DNA of 64,000 nucleotides. It comes from an uncultured Alphaproteobacteria bacterium. Its GTDB lineage: Bacteria > Pseudomonadota > Alphaproteobacteria > CAAGCB01 > CAG-977. Of the stretch, positions 40,042-49,213 are shown piece by piece. The notes beneath the pieces were generated by a model that made no database searches, was not told the DNA's origin, and saw nothing but the letters and a program-made list of their open reading frames with translations. The DNA lies in contig CALXOZ010000004.1 in NCBI GenBank assembly GCA_944390195.1, positions 57,359 through 121,358 on the forward strand, written 5' to 3'. Numbering within the stretch: the first letter of the stretch is position 1; every line of letters starts with the position of its first letter. The position numbers were made by a program, and so were the translations under genes.

Positions 40042-40757
40042 TCCATCACCGATAATAAAGGGGTGTAAAGGTCGTCTTCAGGATCAATTTTAAAATCTTG
40101 CATACATCCTTTTTTATTAAAAGTGATTTTATTCCATCCTCTTAATATGACAATGGGGGTACATTCATCGGATTCTCCCATCAAAAGGACGGCCATAGCG
40201 GTCAAAGCATCGATTTGATTGACTTGAGTGATAGCCAATGGTCTGCCGAACAGATCTTTTTTCCCGCGCAAATCTTTCAAAGGTTCCAATCCCGCCAGAC
40301 CGGTAGAAATGCCTGTAACGCCATAGCGAAGCGGTGTTGTATGACTGTCTGTGGCAACGACGCCCAGATTTTCGAGATTGAATTTATGACACAGGAAAGA
40401 TCTGATTTCCGCACAAAGTGAATCCGTATTTTTGGGCCACATCACATAATATCCGTCTGCGTTGCTGGCATCGATGCCTGCTGCGGGAATTAAGATATTA
40501 TCAGTGATTGTTAAATTGACATTAAAACCGTTTTTATGTTCGTAAGCAAGATAGCGATCGGCTTCTTGTTTTATAAGATCGGTTTTATTGATTTTATTGC
40601 ATTCGACACACCGTCCCTGATGGATTCCAAGGATTTTTGAGGTAATAAAGACAATATCTTTTTCTTTCAGATCGGGAAGGGAATCTAAAATATCAAATAT
40701 GTCGTCTTTTGGAGGGTGAACAAGGCGTGTATGAATTGGTATAAAATCAAAGGACAT
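40032..40757 (-). CDS. CofE-like gamma-glutamyl ligase (COG1478 family)
   Basis: 241 residues. The family landmarks are VFITSKILGIHQGR near 37-50, a central ITDNILIPAAGIDASNADG near 83-101, VVATDSHTTPLRYGVTG near 133-149 and the later AMAVLLMGESDECTP. CofE adds glutamate to F420-0; homologues in bacteria lacking F420, including Chlamydia and Wolbachia as I recall, are thought to act as folate gamma-glutamyl ligases that replace FolC. No F420 gene is seen here, and the next gene is DHFR-like, which favours folate. RBS AGGAG precedes the ATG. Confidence 0.82.
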   Translation of the reverse strand: MSFDFIPIHTRLVHPPKDDIFDILDSLPDLKEKDIVFITSKILGIHQGRCVECNKINKTDLIKQEADRYLAYEHKNGFNVNLTITDNILIPAAGIDASNADGYYVMWPKNTDSLCAEIRSFLCHKFNLENLGVVATDSHTTPLRYGVTGISTGLAGLEPLKDLRGKKDLFGRPLAITQVNQIDALTAMAVLLMGESDECTPIVILRGWNKITFNKKGCMQDFKIDPEDDLYTPLLSVMECK

Positions 40758-40887
40758 ATGAAACTCCTGCTGTTTTTCATAAGCTCGGAATATAACATAA
40801 AATCATTATTAAGTCTTGAAAAATATCGACTTTTTCACAAATTGCCCCTTTTTTGAAATGGTTTTAAAGTGTAAAAAGGGGGAAAAA

Positions 40888-41640
40888 ATGATTTTTGAAA
40901 AACAGCGTTTTATTTTTAATGTTCTAACAGAGTTCAGAACGGTTTGTATTAACAACTTTAATCAGTGTTATTTGCTTTCTTTGATTTTGTTATCTTTATT
41001 TTCCAGACAAATAGCCCATTTGTTCGCTTCGGATTATTACAGTTATTTTTATGTTTTGCTACCGGTTGTCAACGGGACGTTGAGCTGTTGTGCCTTAGCC
41101 GCTTTTTTTTATTTGATACGGCATAAAATTTCAGTACAGCGTTATCAAAATAAAAACAAGGTAATGTTTATCTCTTTTTTTTCCGGCGCATTAACGATTT
41201 ATGCTGCCATATCCCAAACGGTGTCTTTTTGCGTTTTTTTATTGGTTATGTATGTGACAGTTACTAATGTCAAAAATTTCATGCGTGAACTATGGACATA
41301 TCTTGCACCGGATAAGATCTTGAATAAAGAAGATATGATTAATTTTTGTTCGTTTTTTATATCATTGATCACAGCTTTTATTGTTTTAAACTTGACGGTG
41401 TTTTTCCTGCATGATTTTTTCGGTGCGCAACAAGCTTTTAATTTCAGTCCGGGAATAGAAGGCATATTGGATGCCGTCTATTTTACATTTATTTGTGTTA
41501 CAACAGTCGGATTTGGCGATATCGTCCCATTAACCCCGTTTGCCAAAATCATTGTTTCTTTTGAATGTGTCAGTAGTTACATTATGTTAGCTTTATTCAT
41601 CGGAGTTGTTAATCGCGGCATAACGAAAAACAACAAATAA
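40888..41640 (+). CDS. Potassium-channel-like membrane protein
   Basis: 250 residues from the ATG at 40888, which has AAGGGGG 6 nt upstream; longer in-frame starts lack an RBS. About five hydrophobic segments precede a pore loop with the K+ filter variant TTVGFGD (near 205-211, after AVYFTFICV) and a last membrane helix. The architecture is that of a voltage-gated-like or two-pore-domain K+ channel without a visible C-terminal RCK domain and without an Arg-rich S4 helix. It converges with the ABC transporter genes that follow; its stop codon abuts theirs. Confidence 0.82.
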   Translation: MIFEKQRFIFNVLTEFRTVCINNFNQCYLLSLILLSLFSRQIAHLFASDYYSYFYVLLPVVNGTLSCCALAAFFYLIRHKISVQRYQNKNKVMFISFFSGALTIYAAISQTVSFCVFLLVMYVTVTNVKNFMRELWTYLAPDKILNKEDMINFCSFFISLITAFIVLNLTVFFLHDFFGAQQAFNFSPGIEGILDAVYFTFICVTTVGFGDIVPLTPFAKIIVSFECVSSYIMLALFIGVVNRGITKNNK

Positions 41641-42384
41641 TTATTTCAATATCTTGGACAGGAATTCTTTCAGCCTCGGGCTTTGAGGGCGATTGAAAAT
41701 TTCATGCGGTGTGTTTTCTTCCAAAATGATTTTTTCATCAAAGAATAAAACCCTGTTTGCGACTTGACGCGCAAACCCCATTTCATGCGTAACAAAAAGC
41801 ATTGTCATGCCTTTTTCGGCAAGCCGTCGGACAAGTTCCAAAACTTCGCCAACCATTTCCGGATCTAATGCCGAAGTCGGTTCATCAAACAGCATGACAT
41901 CAGGATCCATTGCCAAAGCTCGTGCAATGGCAATACGTTGCCGTTGTCCTCCGGACAGCATGGAAGGATAAAAATCGGCCTTATCGGACAAGCCTATGTT
42001 TTGTAACAGTGCATAAGCCAGTTCTTGAGCCTGGTTTAAACTCATCAACTTCAATTTGACCGGTGCTAAAGTAATGTTTTGAATGACGGTCATATGAGGA
42101 AACAGATTGAATTGTTGGAACACCATGCCGATTTTTTGACGGATCAGGTTAATGTCAGTTTTTTTATCGGTAATATCTTTACCTTCAAATAAGATGGTTC
42201 CGCAAGAAGGTTTTTCCAATCCGTTGAGCATTCGTAAGAAAGTCGACTTTCCGCAACCGGAAGGACCTATGACGGCAATGACATCGCCCTTTTTTACGCG
42301 GCAGGAAATATTATGTAAAATTTCGTTTTGACCGTAAAATTTACATATATCACGGACATCGAGGATAATTTTTTCATCGTTCAT
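41641..42384 (-). CDS. Polar amino acid ABC transporter ATP-binding protein
   Basis: 247 residues from the ATG at 42384, chosen for the AAGG about 10 nt upstream; it overlaps the permease gene by 11 nt. Walker A is GPSGCGKST, the Q-loop is [15 protein letters not shown], the signature is MLSGGQRQR, and Walker B is [12 protein letters not shown], followed by the switch His in FVTHEMGF. The sequence is of the GlnQ/HisP class. It energises import through the permease fusion encoded upstream. Confidence 0.95.
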   Translation of the reverse strand: MNDEKIILDVRDICKFYGQNEILHNISCRVKKGDVIAVIGPSGCGKSTFLRMLNGLEKPSCGTILFEGKDITDKKTDINLIRQKIGMVFQQFNLFPHMTVIQNITLAPVKLKLMSLNQAQELAYALLQNIGLSDKADFYPSMLSGGQRQRIAIARALAMDPDVMLFDEPTSALDPEMVGEVLELVRRLAEKGMTMLFVTHEMGFARQVANRVLFFDEKIILEENTPHEIFNRPQSPRLKEFLSKILK

Positions 42385-43840
42385 TTTTCTTGAGCCTTTT
42401 TTCAAGTTTGTCAACGCCTGTTGTCAGGATCAACACCAAAGTCAGATAAATCAAAGCGACCGCGATTAAGGGTAAAAAAGCGTCATAGGTGATACTACGG
42501 ATAATATCGCCGCCGCGTGTAAGATCCATCAAGCCGATATAACCGCAAATGGACGTTTCTTTTAATAAAACGATGAATTCGTTGGCCAAAGCGGGTAAAG
42601 TGTTTTTAAAAGCCTGAGGCAAGATAACAAACCTCATTGTTTGATAGAAATTCAATCCAAGACTTCTTGCGGCTTCGTTTTGTCCGTTGTCGACGGATAA
42701 AATGCCTGATCGTATGATTTCGGCGACATAAGCGGCGGAATTCAGTCCGAACGCTAAAACGGCGACTGTGATTTTGTTGACGTTGACAGCGGAAAAAATC
42801 ACATAATACATAATTAAAAGCTGTATCATTGCCGGCGTTCCCCGAATAACTGCCAGATAGAGGCGACAGAGGAAATTCAGAAAAATGAAGGAACCGTTTT
42901 TATCATGAGACACTCTGATAATGGCGATGCAAGCGCCTGCAATAATTCCGATCACGACAGACAAAAAGGTTATTAATAGAGTGTGTCCCAATCCGACAGC
43001 CAAATATTTCCAGCGTGCGTCCGTTATGAAATCATGATGAAAGCGTTCGGTAAAAGAAGCAGATGAATTTTGGAAAGTGTCTGGAGAACGAATGATCACA
43101 ACTTGCTTTGATTGAGCATAAGGTATTGAAAAGTCAACATTTCGTAATCGTTCAGGTGTTATGGTCATTCCCGCGATACCCAAATCGGCTTTTCCCGATT
43201 GGACGGCGTTGATAATAGCATCAAACTCCATATCTTCGATAATCAGTTGTTTATTTAAACGTTGCGCAATGATTTTTGCCAAGTCGATATCGATGCCGGT
43301 TATTTGAGCATTGTTATAGTATTCATACGGTGGAAAAGTGGCGCTGGTCGCAACGGTTAAAGTGCCGTTGACAGCCTTGTTGCGATCCGGATCGGAAGAG
43401 GTATTTTTGTGTGAAACGCCATTTCCAATATAATTTTGAATGATAGTGCCGATAGTTCCGTCCGCTTTTAATTCGGCCAAGATATCATTAATTTGTTTTT
43501 TCAAAAGCTTGTTTTTTTTTGAAATGGCAATGGCATATTCTTCTTTTGCGAATTCTTGGTTTGAAATTTTCAAGTCCGGATTTTTTTGTATGAATTGTAA
43601 AGCGGGTTGCTCATCAATAATGACGGCGTCAATTTTTGAATTAAGCAGAGATTGTATGGCATCGTTTGCTTTGTTGTAGCGTTCTACGGAAATGCCGGAG
43701 ACTTGTGAGACCATGATATCTCCGGTCGTTCCCAATTGAACACCGATGGTTTTATTTTTCAATTCTTCGGGCAAACCGGCTGAATATCCTCGCCCGAACG
43801 TAAAAAAAAGGCAGATAAGGACGAAAAAGAATTTTTTCAT
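42374..43840 (-). CDS. Amino acid ABC transporter: permuted solute-binding domain fused to permease
   Basis: 488 residues from the ATG at 43840 (AGAGGA upstream; signal peptide 1-21 ending GYSA). Residues 26-139 match the second half of a GlnH-type binding protein ([12 protein letters not shown] at 30-41, [11 protein letters not shown] at 70-80, [15 protein letters not shown], ending in the terminal helix). After a polar linker, 159-251 match the first half ([49 protein letters not shown]). The lobes are thus in the reverse of normal order. The permease follows (262-480) with the [20 protein letters not shown] loop at 389-408 that contacts the ATPase. Everything is in one open frame. The product is inner-membrane bound with the binding domain in the periplasm; the substrate is a polar amino acid, identity unknown. 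Confidence 0.88.
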   Translation of the reverse strand: MKKFFFVLICLFFTFGRGYSAGLPEELKNKTIGVQLGTTGDIMVSQVSGISVERYNKANDAIQSLLNSKIDAVIIDEQPALQFIQKNPDLKISNQEFAKEEYAIAISKKNKLLKKQINDILAELKADGTIGTIIQNYIGNGVSHKNTSSDPDRNKAVNGTLTVATSATFPPYEYYNNAQITGIDIDLAKIIAQRLNKQLIIEDMEFDAIINAVQSGKADLGIAGMTITPERLRNVDFSIPYAQSKQVVIIRSPDTFQNSSASFTERFHHDFITDARWKYLAVGLGHTLLITFLSVVIGIIAGACIAIIRVSHDKNGSFIFLNFLCRLYLAVIRGTPAMIQLLIMYYVIFSAVNVNKITVAVLAFGLNSAAYVAEIIRSGILSVDNGQNEAARSLGLNFYQTMRFVILPQAFKNTLPALANEFIVLLKETSICGYIGLMDLTRGGDIIRSITYDAFLPLIAVALIYLTLVLILTTGVDKLEKRLKKNER

Positions 43841-43920
43841 GACATCCTCTTTGGTAAAATCGGGAACAGGCGCTTTTTTAATATAATCTCCTTTATCAGG
43901 CAATAAATAATAATATCGTT

Positions 43921-43950
43921 TTTACAAAAGGTGATTTATCAGCATAAGAT
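43921..43950 (+). promoter_or_regulatory. Candidate promoter for sdaA
   Basis: TTTACA (43921-43926), 18 bp, TAAGAT (43945-43950), 34 bp before the start codon. Confidence 0.35.
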
Positions 43951-43984
43951 GTAAGTATGACGTAAGGTCGTAAAGGGAGGGATA

Positions 43985-45178
43985 ATGCAGTCATTACGAG
44001 AGCTTTACCGCATAGGTGTCGGACCGTCCAGCAGTCATACGATGGCTCCAGGACGTGCGGCGGAGATTTTTTTGAAAAAGAATCCGGATTTTAACACCTG
44101 CAAGGTAACACTGTACGGCAGTCTTGCTGCGACAGGTAAGGGACATTTTACGGATCGGGCGATTTTTGACGTTTTAGGTAAAGACAGAACGCAAATTTTA
44201 TGGCGTAAAGATATTGTTTTACCGTTTCATACAAACGCTGTGAAATTTGAAGCTTTCGATCAGACGGGTGAATTAATCGATACACAAGTATTTTACAGTG
44301 TAGGCGGTGGAGCGTTAATGCAAGAAGGTCAGGCTCCTTTTGAAGAAGTTTACCGTTTTAAAACGTTTTCGGAAATTGTCGCTTGGGCGGAAGATCAAGG
44401 TCGTCCGTTATGGGCGATCGTTTTTGACCGTGAAGGTGAAGAAATGCGTCAATATTTGCATTCTGTTTGGGAGCGGATGCAACAGTCTGTTCACAACGGT
44501 TTGAATAATGAAGACGTGTTACCGGGCGGATTGAGGTTGGCGCGCAAGGCAAATTCTTTTTATAAAAAAGCAAAGGCGCAAAGGTTTGATTTGGCACGGA
44601 CAGGATTGATATCCGCGTATTCTTTGGCGGTCAGCGAAGAAAACGCGGCAGGCGGTATCGTCGTTACGGCTCCGACGTGCGGATCGTGCGGCGTTCTTGC
44701 GGGAGTGCTGTATTATTTGAAAAGTCATCAGGATTTTAGTGACAGGGAAATTATCAATGCTTTGGCAACGGCCGGATTGATCGGTAATACGGTTAAACAA
44801 AACGCTTCTATTTCAGGAGCGGAAGTGGGTTGTCAAGGTGAAATCGGTGTGGCTTGTGCGATGGCTTCCGGCGCAGTCGCTCAATTGTTTGGCGGAACAG
44901 TATCTCAGATTGAATATGCTGCTGAAATCGGTCTGGAGCACTTTTTGGGATTAACATGCGATCCTGTCATGGGATTGGTTCAAATTCCTTGCATCGAACG
45001 CAATGCCATAGCTGCCAACAGAGCTGTTACAGCGGCGGAATATGCTTTATACACAGATGGTCGCCACCGTGTTTCTTTTGACGATGTCGTCAAAGCCATG
45101 CGTCAAACGGGACATGATTTGCCCGATTTGTACAAAGAAACGGCGGAAGGCGGTTTGGCGATGATTGTGGAAAAATGA
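43985..45178 (+). CDS. sdaA: L-serine dehydratase, iron-sulfur type
   Basis: 397 residues, one-chain form. The N-terminal SDH-beta domain starts RELYRIGVGPSSSHTMAPG. The C-terminal SDH-alpha domain contains the [4Fe-4S] cysteines in APTCGSCGVLAGVL, EVGCQGEIGVACAMASG and LTCDPVMGLVQIPC. The enzyme deaminates serine to pyruvate and ammonia, a catabolic reaction typical of bacteria living on amino acids with little oxygen. It is somewhat shorter than the 450-residue E. coli SdaA. RBS AAAGGGAGGG is very strong. The adjacent amino acid importer is divergent from it. Confidence 0.95.
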   Translation: MQSLRELYRIGVGPSSSHTMAPGRAAEIFLKKNPDFNTCKVTLYGSLAATGKGHFTDRAIFDVLGKDRTQILWRKDIVLPFHTNAVKFEAFDQTGELIDTQVFYSVGGGALMQEGQAPFEEVYRFKTFSEIVAWAEDQGRPLWAIVFDREGEEMRQYLHSVWERMQQSVHNGLNNEDVLPGGLRLARKANSFYKKAKAQRFDLARTGLISAYSLAVSEENAAGGIVVTAPTCGSCGVLAGVLYYLKSHQDFSDREIINALATAGLIGNTVKQNASISGAEVGCQGEIGVACAMASGAVAQLFGGTVSQIEYAAEIGLEHFLGLTCDPVMGLVQIPCIERNAIAANRAVTAAEYALYTDGRHRVSFDDVVKAMRQTGHDLPDLYKETAEGGLAMIVEK

Positions 45179-45351
45179 AAAAGCCTTTTATCAAGTGCAA
45201 GAAGATGAAACAGAGGATTGTCGGGTGTTTGAAAAATTCTTGGGAAAAAGGCAAGAAATAACTTGTCAGTTTTATCCTTTTTCGATAAAATATGTCCAAA
45301 GTTTTTCGCGGATGTTGGATTTTCGCGATTTTTCTGAAAGGATTCTTTTTT

Positions 45352-47541
45352 ATGGCAGACAATAAAATTCTTCCTGGAAGCACTGAAAAGTTGGGAGCTG
45401 TTTATGATGGCAAGGGTGTAAATTTTGCATTGTTTTCCGAAAACGCGACAAAAGTTGAATTGTGTTTGTTTGACGAAAATGATAACGAAACGCGTATAGA
45501 GTTGCCATATCGTTCCGAAGAGGGGATCTGGTCAGGATATTTGCCGGATGCAAAGCCTGGAATGCGCTACGGTTATCGTGTTGACGGTCCGTACGACCCT
45601 GATCGCGGAATGCGTTTCAATCCGAATAAATTATTGATAGATCCTTATGCCCGTCAATTGGATCGTGAATTTGAATGGAGTGATGATTATTTAGCGTCAA
45701 ACCCGGGTGATCCGAAATCCAAGAATACGGTGGATACAGGAAAAATTGCTCCGAAAGCCATTATTCAAGATCCGGAGGCGTTGAAAGCCGTCGGTACGGT
45801 GGAACGTCCGAACATTCCATGGGAACAAACGGTCGTATATGAAACGCACGCCAAAGGCTTTACCATGAAGCATCCTGATGTTCCCCAAGCGGATAAAGGT
45901 AAATTTTCGGGAATGGCGAATCCTGAAGTGATGAAATATATTGAAGAACAGGGAATTTCTTCGGTTGAATTGTTGCCGGTTCAAGCGTTTGCGACAGACA
46001 AGGGAGTCGCTGATAAAGGATTAAGCAACTTTTGGGGATACGAGCCGATTGCTTATTTTGCTCCGCATCCGGATTACGGGGATCCGATCGCATTCAAGAA
46101 AATGGTTAACGCTTATCATGCGGCGGGTAAAGAAGTCATTATGGATGTTGTCTACAACCACGTCGGCGAAGGCGATGCCCATACGCAAATGTTGGGCTTG
46201 AAAGGTATAGACAGCGCTTATTATTTTGTACACAACCCTGACAACAAGTCCGAATATCGCAATGAAACGGGGTGTGGAAACGCTCTTGACATGACAAAGC
46301 CGATGGCAAGACGTTTGGCAGTCGACTCTTTACGTTATTGGGCGGAAGAAATGGGAGTTGACGGTTTCCGTTTCGATCTTGCCACCGTTATGGGACGCGG
46401 TCGGGAAGGTGATCCGGCAAATCGCGATTTTGATAAGAATCATCCTTTTTATGAAGCCCTGAAAAACGATCCTGTCCTGTCAAAATGCAAATTGATAGCG
46501 GAACCTTGGGATTGTGGTGCAGGCGGGTATCAAGTCGGTAATTTCCAAAAAAATTGGATGCAGTGGAATGACCGTTTCCGTGATGATACACGTCGGTTTT
46601 GGTGCGGAAATGAAGGATATGCCGCTAAAATGGCTCAGCGAATGACCGCTTCAGACGATTTGCGTAACGAAGGAACAAATAAATCTCCGAGTGTTAATTT
46701 TGTAACCGCTCATGACGGATTTACGGCAAAGGATTTATGGTCTTACAACCAAAAGCATAACGAAGCCAATCCATGGAATAATACAGACGGCGCCAGCCAG
46801 AATTACGGTACGAATTGGGGGCACGAGGGGTATCGGGATGAAGCCCTTGACGAATTCCGTAATAAAATGGTGCGTAATCTGGAAGCGACCTTGTTAATGG
46901 CGGCCGGTGTTCCGATGCGTCTTGCCGGAGATGAATTTAACCGTTCTCAAGGCGGAAACAATAATCCGTATTGTCAAGATAATGAAACCAGTTGGGTTAA
47001 TTGGGATAAAATAACGACTCGAGATGTTCAATCGGCTGATATGATCGGGTTTATTACAAAATTGCGTCGAGATCATCCCGTGTTGTCGAATGTGTCCTAT
47101 TTCGACGGACAACCTGTTGATGATAAGGGAACCAAGGATATCACTTGGGTTCGTCCCGATGGTCAAGAAATGACAGGAGCCGATTGGGCACCTTATGCAA
47201 AGACGTTATCTTATGTCTTGGCGGGTGAAAAAACGAAAAAGGACGGAAAGCCTGCTGATGACGATTTCATGGTTATTATGAATGCTCATAATGGCGATAT
47301 AGATTTTAAAATGCCTCCGGCACCGAACGGTCAAAAATGGGAGGTTGCCTTTGATACGTCAAAATTGGGACTTGAAAAAATGCCCGTTGAAAAACGTCAG
47401 ATTAATAACGGTGTTTACCATGCTCAGGCACATTCCATGATTGTTTTACAGGCTGTGCGTGCAGAAAATCGTTTGAAACAAAAAAATATGGTTCAAGACA
47501 GCGTCTTGGCGCAAATGAAAAACAGACATTTTTCAAGGTAA
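45352..47541 (+). CDS. glgX: Glycogen debranching enzyme / isoamylase-type GH13
   Basis: 729 residues from the ATG at 45352 (AAAGGA upstream); an upstream in-frame ATG has no RBS. A CBM48-like N-terminal domain (GVNFALFSENATKVELCLF) is followed by the GH13 barrel: region I DVVYNHVGEG, region II GFRFDLATVMGR with the nucleophile Asp, region III AEPWDCG with the acid Glu, and region IV NFVTAHDGFT. The enzyme cleaves alpha-1,6 branches. The C-terminal about 25 residues are a short helical tail. A decayed fragment of a second copy lies 0.3 kb downstream. Terminator follows. Confidence 0.93.
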   Translation: MADNKILPGSTEKLGAVYDGKGVNFALFSENATKVELCLFDENDNETRIELPYRSEEGIWSGYLPDAKPGMRYGYRVDGPYDPDRGMRFNPNKLLIDPYARQLDREFEWSDDYLASNPGDPKSKNTVDTGKIAPKAIIQDPEALKAVGTVERPNIPWEQTVVYETHAKGFTMKHPDVPQADKGKFSGMANPEVMKYIEEQGISSVELLPVQAFATDKGVADKGLSNFWGYEPIAYFAPHPDYGDPIAFKKMVNAYHAAGKEVIMDVVYNHVGEGDAHTQMLGLKGIDSAYYFVHNPDNKSEYRNETGCGNALDMTKPMARRLAVDSLRYWAEEMGVDGFRFDLATVMGRGREGDPANRDFDKNHPFYEALKNDPVLSKCKLIAEPWDCGAGGYQVGNFQKNWMQWNDRFRDDTRRFWCGNEGYAAKMAQRMTASDDLRNEGTNKSPSVNFVTAHDGFTAKDLWSYNQKHNEANPWNNTDGASQNYGTNWGHEGYRDEALDEFRNKMVRNLEATLLMAAGVPMRLAGDEFNRSQGGNNNPYCQDNETSWVNWDKITTRDVQSADMIGFITKLRRDHPVLSNVSYFDGQPVDDKGTKDITWVRPDGQEMTGADWAPYAKTLSYVLAGEKTKKDGKPADDDFMVIMNAHNGDIDFKMPPAPNGQKWEVAFDTSKLGLEKMPVEKRQINNGVYHAQAHSMIVLQAVRAENRLKQKNMVQDSVLAQMKNRHFSR

Positions 47542-47558
47542 ATTTGCTTGTTCAGTTA

Positions 47559-47590
47559 AAAAGCCTCATGAAATATGAGGCTTTTTTTGT
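47559..47590 (+). terminator. Intrinsic terminator of glgX
   Basis: An 11-bp stem AAAAGCCTCAT / ATGAGGCTTTT with a 5-nt loop ends in a T run, 17 nt after the stop codon. Confidence 0.92.
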
Positions 47591-47709
47591 CATTGATGAT
47601 GAAAAAATCTTATGGAAATATCAGAGGGAATTTTTTTTCTAACCGAATGGTTTATAAAATTGATTAAGAAAACGGTTGTAGTCGATACAGATTTTTATAT
47701 TCCGTATTG

Positions 47710-47735
47710 TTTACCTTAAAAAGGTTTAAGGTAAA
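47710..47735. repeat. Perfect inverted repeat
   Basis: 11-bp arms TTTACCTTAAA / TTTAAGGTAAA around AAGG. No T run follows on either strand, so it is not a standard terminator. Function unknown. Confidence 0.6.
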
Positions 47736-47843
47736 AAAATATATATTGATAAATATACTTGAAGTGTTCCAAACGAAAAATAACGGATATTTTGAAAACG
47801 GAAGTTTTCAGGATTGCAGACGGGCAAGCAGTCCGGTGACTCA

Positions 47844-47893
47844 GATGGTCAGGAAATAACAGGAACCGATTGACACCTTATGCAAAGACGTTA
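47844..47893 (+). pseudogene. Remnant of a second glgX-like gene
   Basis: This 50-nt stretch aligns with glgX at 47158-47208: a 20-nt run is identical (CACCTTATGCAAAGACGTTA) and the rest differs by three transitions and a one-base deletion. The conserved Trp codon has become TGA. The flanks no longer align, so only a scrap survives. Confidence 0.75.
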
Positions 47894-48446
47894 CTTTAAT
47901 TTAAGAGGATCATATGATTTTTTAGACTAATATGACCCTGACCACGATTAAATTTCAAAAGAAAGAATCTTGATATAGATCATAATATGGAATTTGCTGA
48001 TATCAAAAGATACTAAAGTCATGGTGAAAGAAAAAAGAGTGCAGAATGATGAGAAAAATAAGGCTTGTTTCAAAGAATCGGTAACTCTATTTGAGCCGAT
48101 ATACTTGAAATTTAGGGGAGGAGGTATATGTGTCGATTGTTTTACTGATTTAAAAAAATGTATAAGGGTTTGAAATTTTATCATTTTTTTAAATTGCATT
48201 TATGCTTTTTTTTTAAGATATACTTTAATAAGGCATTTTGAATTTTTATTATTGAATATTCTATCAGTTAATATTGTGTCTTATTAAGAATAATAGGGGG
48301 GGGAAAACTTGAAAATTTGTATATGCCGAAGAGGTATGTAAGTTGATCGAAGTTTGGTTATGAACTTCGTTTTATATGGTAAAATACCACTTACTCCCTT
48401 GAAAAGCGGGATATTTTTTATCTTTATTTGTTTTTTAAAGGATTAT

Positions 48447-48938
48447 TTATATTGTTTTTTCCAAGATGTAATCGTCCATGAAAAATCCGTTGCCAATATC
48501 TGTTTTTTCCGCTTTTTTAATTATATATCCTTTTTTTTCATAGACCGCGAGAGAAGAAAGGTTGTTTTTATTGCAAGTTAGGCGAATAATTTTTTTGTCG
48601 TGTTGTCTGGCTATTTTTTCGGCAATTTCAAACATGAAATGCGATAAACCTTTTCCACGAAATTCCTTCAAGAGGTATAATTTGCTCAGGAACAGGGCGT
48701 CATCATCAAGCCGTAAGGCAATATAACCGATCTGGCGTGTATCGGATAGAAGAGCATAATACAGATATCCGTTTTTGATTTGTTTTTTTATTTCCTGTTC
48801 TGATTGGAATTTATCAAGCATGTATTCGACTTGTTTTTTTCCGATAATCGGTGAAAAATATTCATGCCAGATTTGATGAGCCAATCGGGTTGTTATGACA
48901 ATATCATCGTCTGATGAAACAAGTTTTGAATAAATCAA
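48447..48938 (-). CDS. GNAT-family N-acetyltransferase
   Basis: 163 residues. The acetyl-CoA motif is LKEFRGKGLSHFMFE (R-G-x-G-x-S/A type) near 110-124, followed by the RLTCNKNNLSSLAVYEKKGY block that ends the fold. The sequence resembles a general cytosolic acetyltransferase; the acceptor is unknown. It lies between the gene-poor stretch and tRNA-Val, from which it is separated by a terminator. Confidence 0.9.
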   Translation of the reverse strand: MIYSKLVSSDDDIVITTRLAHQIWHEYFSPIIGKKQVEYMLDKFQSEQEIKKQIKNGYLYYALLSDTRQIGYIALRLDDDALFLSKLYLLKEFRGKGLSHFMFEIAEKIARQHDKKIIRLTCNKNNLSSLAVYEKKGYIIKKAEKTDIGNGFFMDDYILEKTI

Positions 48939-48994
48939 AGCGTCCTCCTGAAATGGAAAATAAAAAGTTATGATGCATTATGTGTCAAATTCAA

Positions 48995-49031
48995 CAAAAA
49001 AGCTCTGAAATAATGAAGATTTCAGAGCTTT
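48995..49031 (-). terminator. Intrinsic terminator behind tRNA-Val
   Basis: On the minus strand a perfect 12-bp stem AAAGCTCTGAAA / TTTCAGAGCTTT with a 9-nt loop runs into further T residues. It begins 7 nt after the tRNA 3' end. Confidence 0.92.
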
Positions 49032-49037
49032 ATGAAA

Positions 49038-49112
49038 TGGTGGGCACTACAGGGATCGAACCTGTGACCCCTACCGTGTGAAGGTAATGCTCTACCGCTG
49101 AGCTAAGTGCCC
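49038..49112 (-). tRNA. tRNA-Val, anticodon CAC
   Basis: 75 nt including an encoded CCA. Acceptor stem GGGCACT / AGTGCCC, D arm with AGCTCAGCGGTAGAGC, anticodon stem TTACC / GGTAG around loop TTCACAC (anticodon CAC, reading GUG), T arm ACAGG TTCGATC CCTGT. Discriminator base A. All stems are intact. Confidence 0.97.
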
Positions 49113-49213
49113 TCAAGTGGTGTTTATTTTATAAACTTTTGTTGCTTTCAGGTCAAGAGCTGTTTAATTTAAAATTTTCTATATTCAATTTCTTTCGTCT
49201 GTCTGGATTATTT

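Larger units (their letters stand above)
47591..48446. other. Gene-poor intergenic stretch with a glgX remnant and a palindrome
   Basis: About 0.86 kb with no intact gene. It contains an 11-bp-arm palindrome (47710-47735), a 50-nt glgX-derived fragment (47844-47893) and a run of eight G (48296-48303). Short frames near 48354 overlap the acetyltransferase gene on the other strand and look spurious. Confidence 0.55.

Noticed and set aside
48354..48581. 75-codon plus-strand frame antisense to the acetyltransferase
   Set aside because: Overlaps a clear GNAT gene and has no RBS; Phe-rich shadow.
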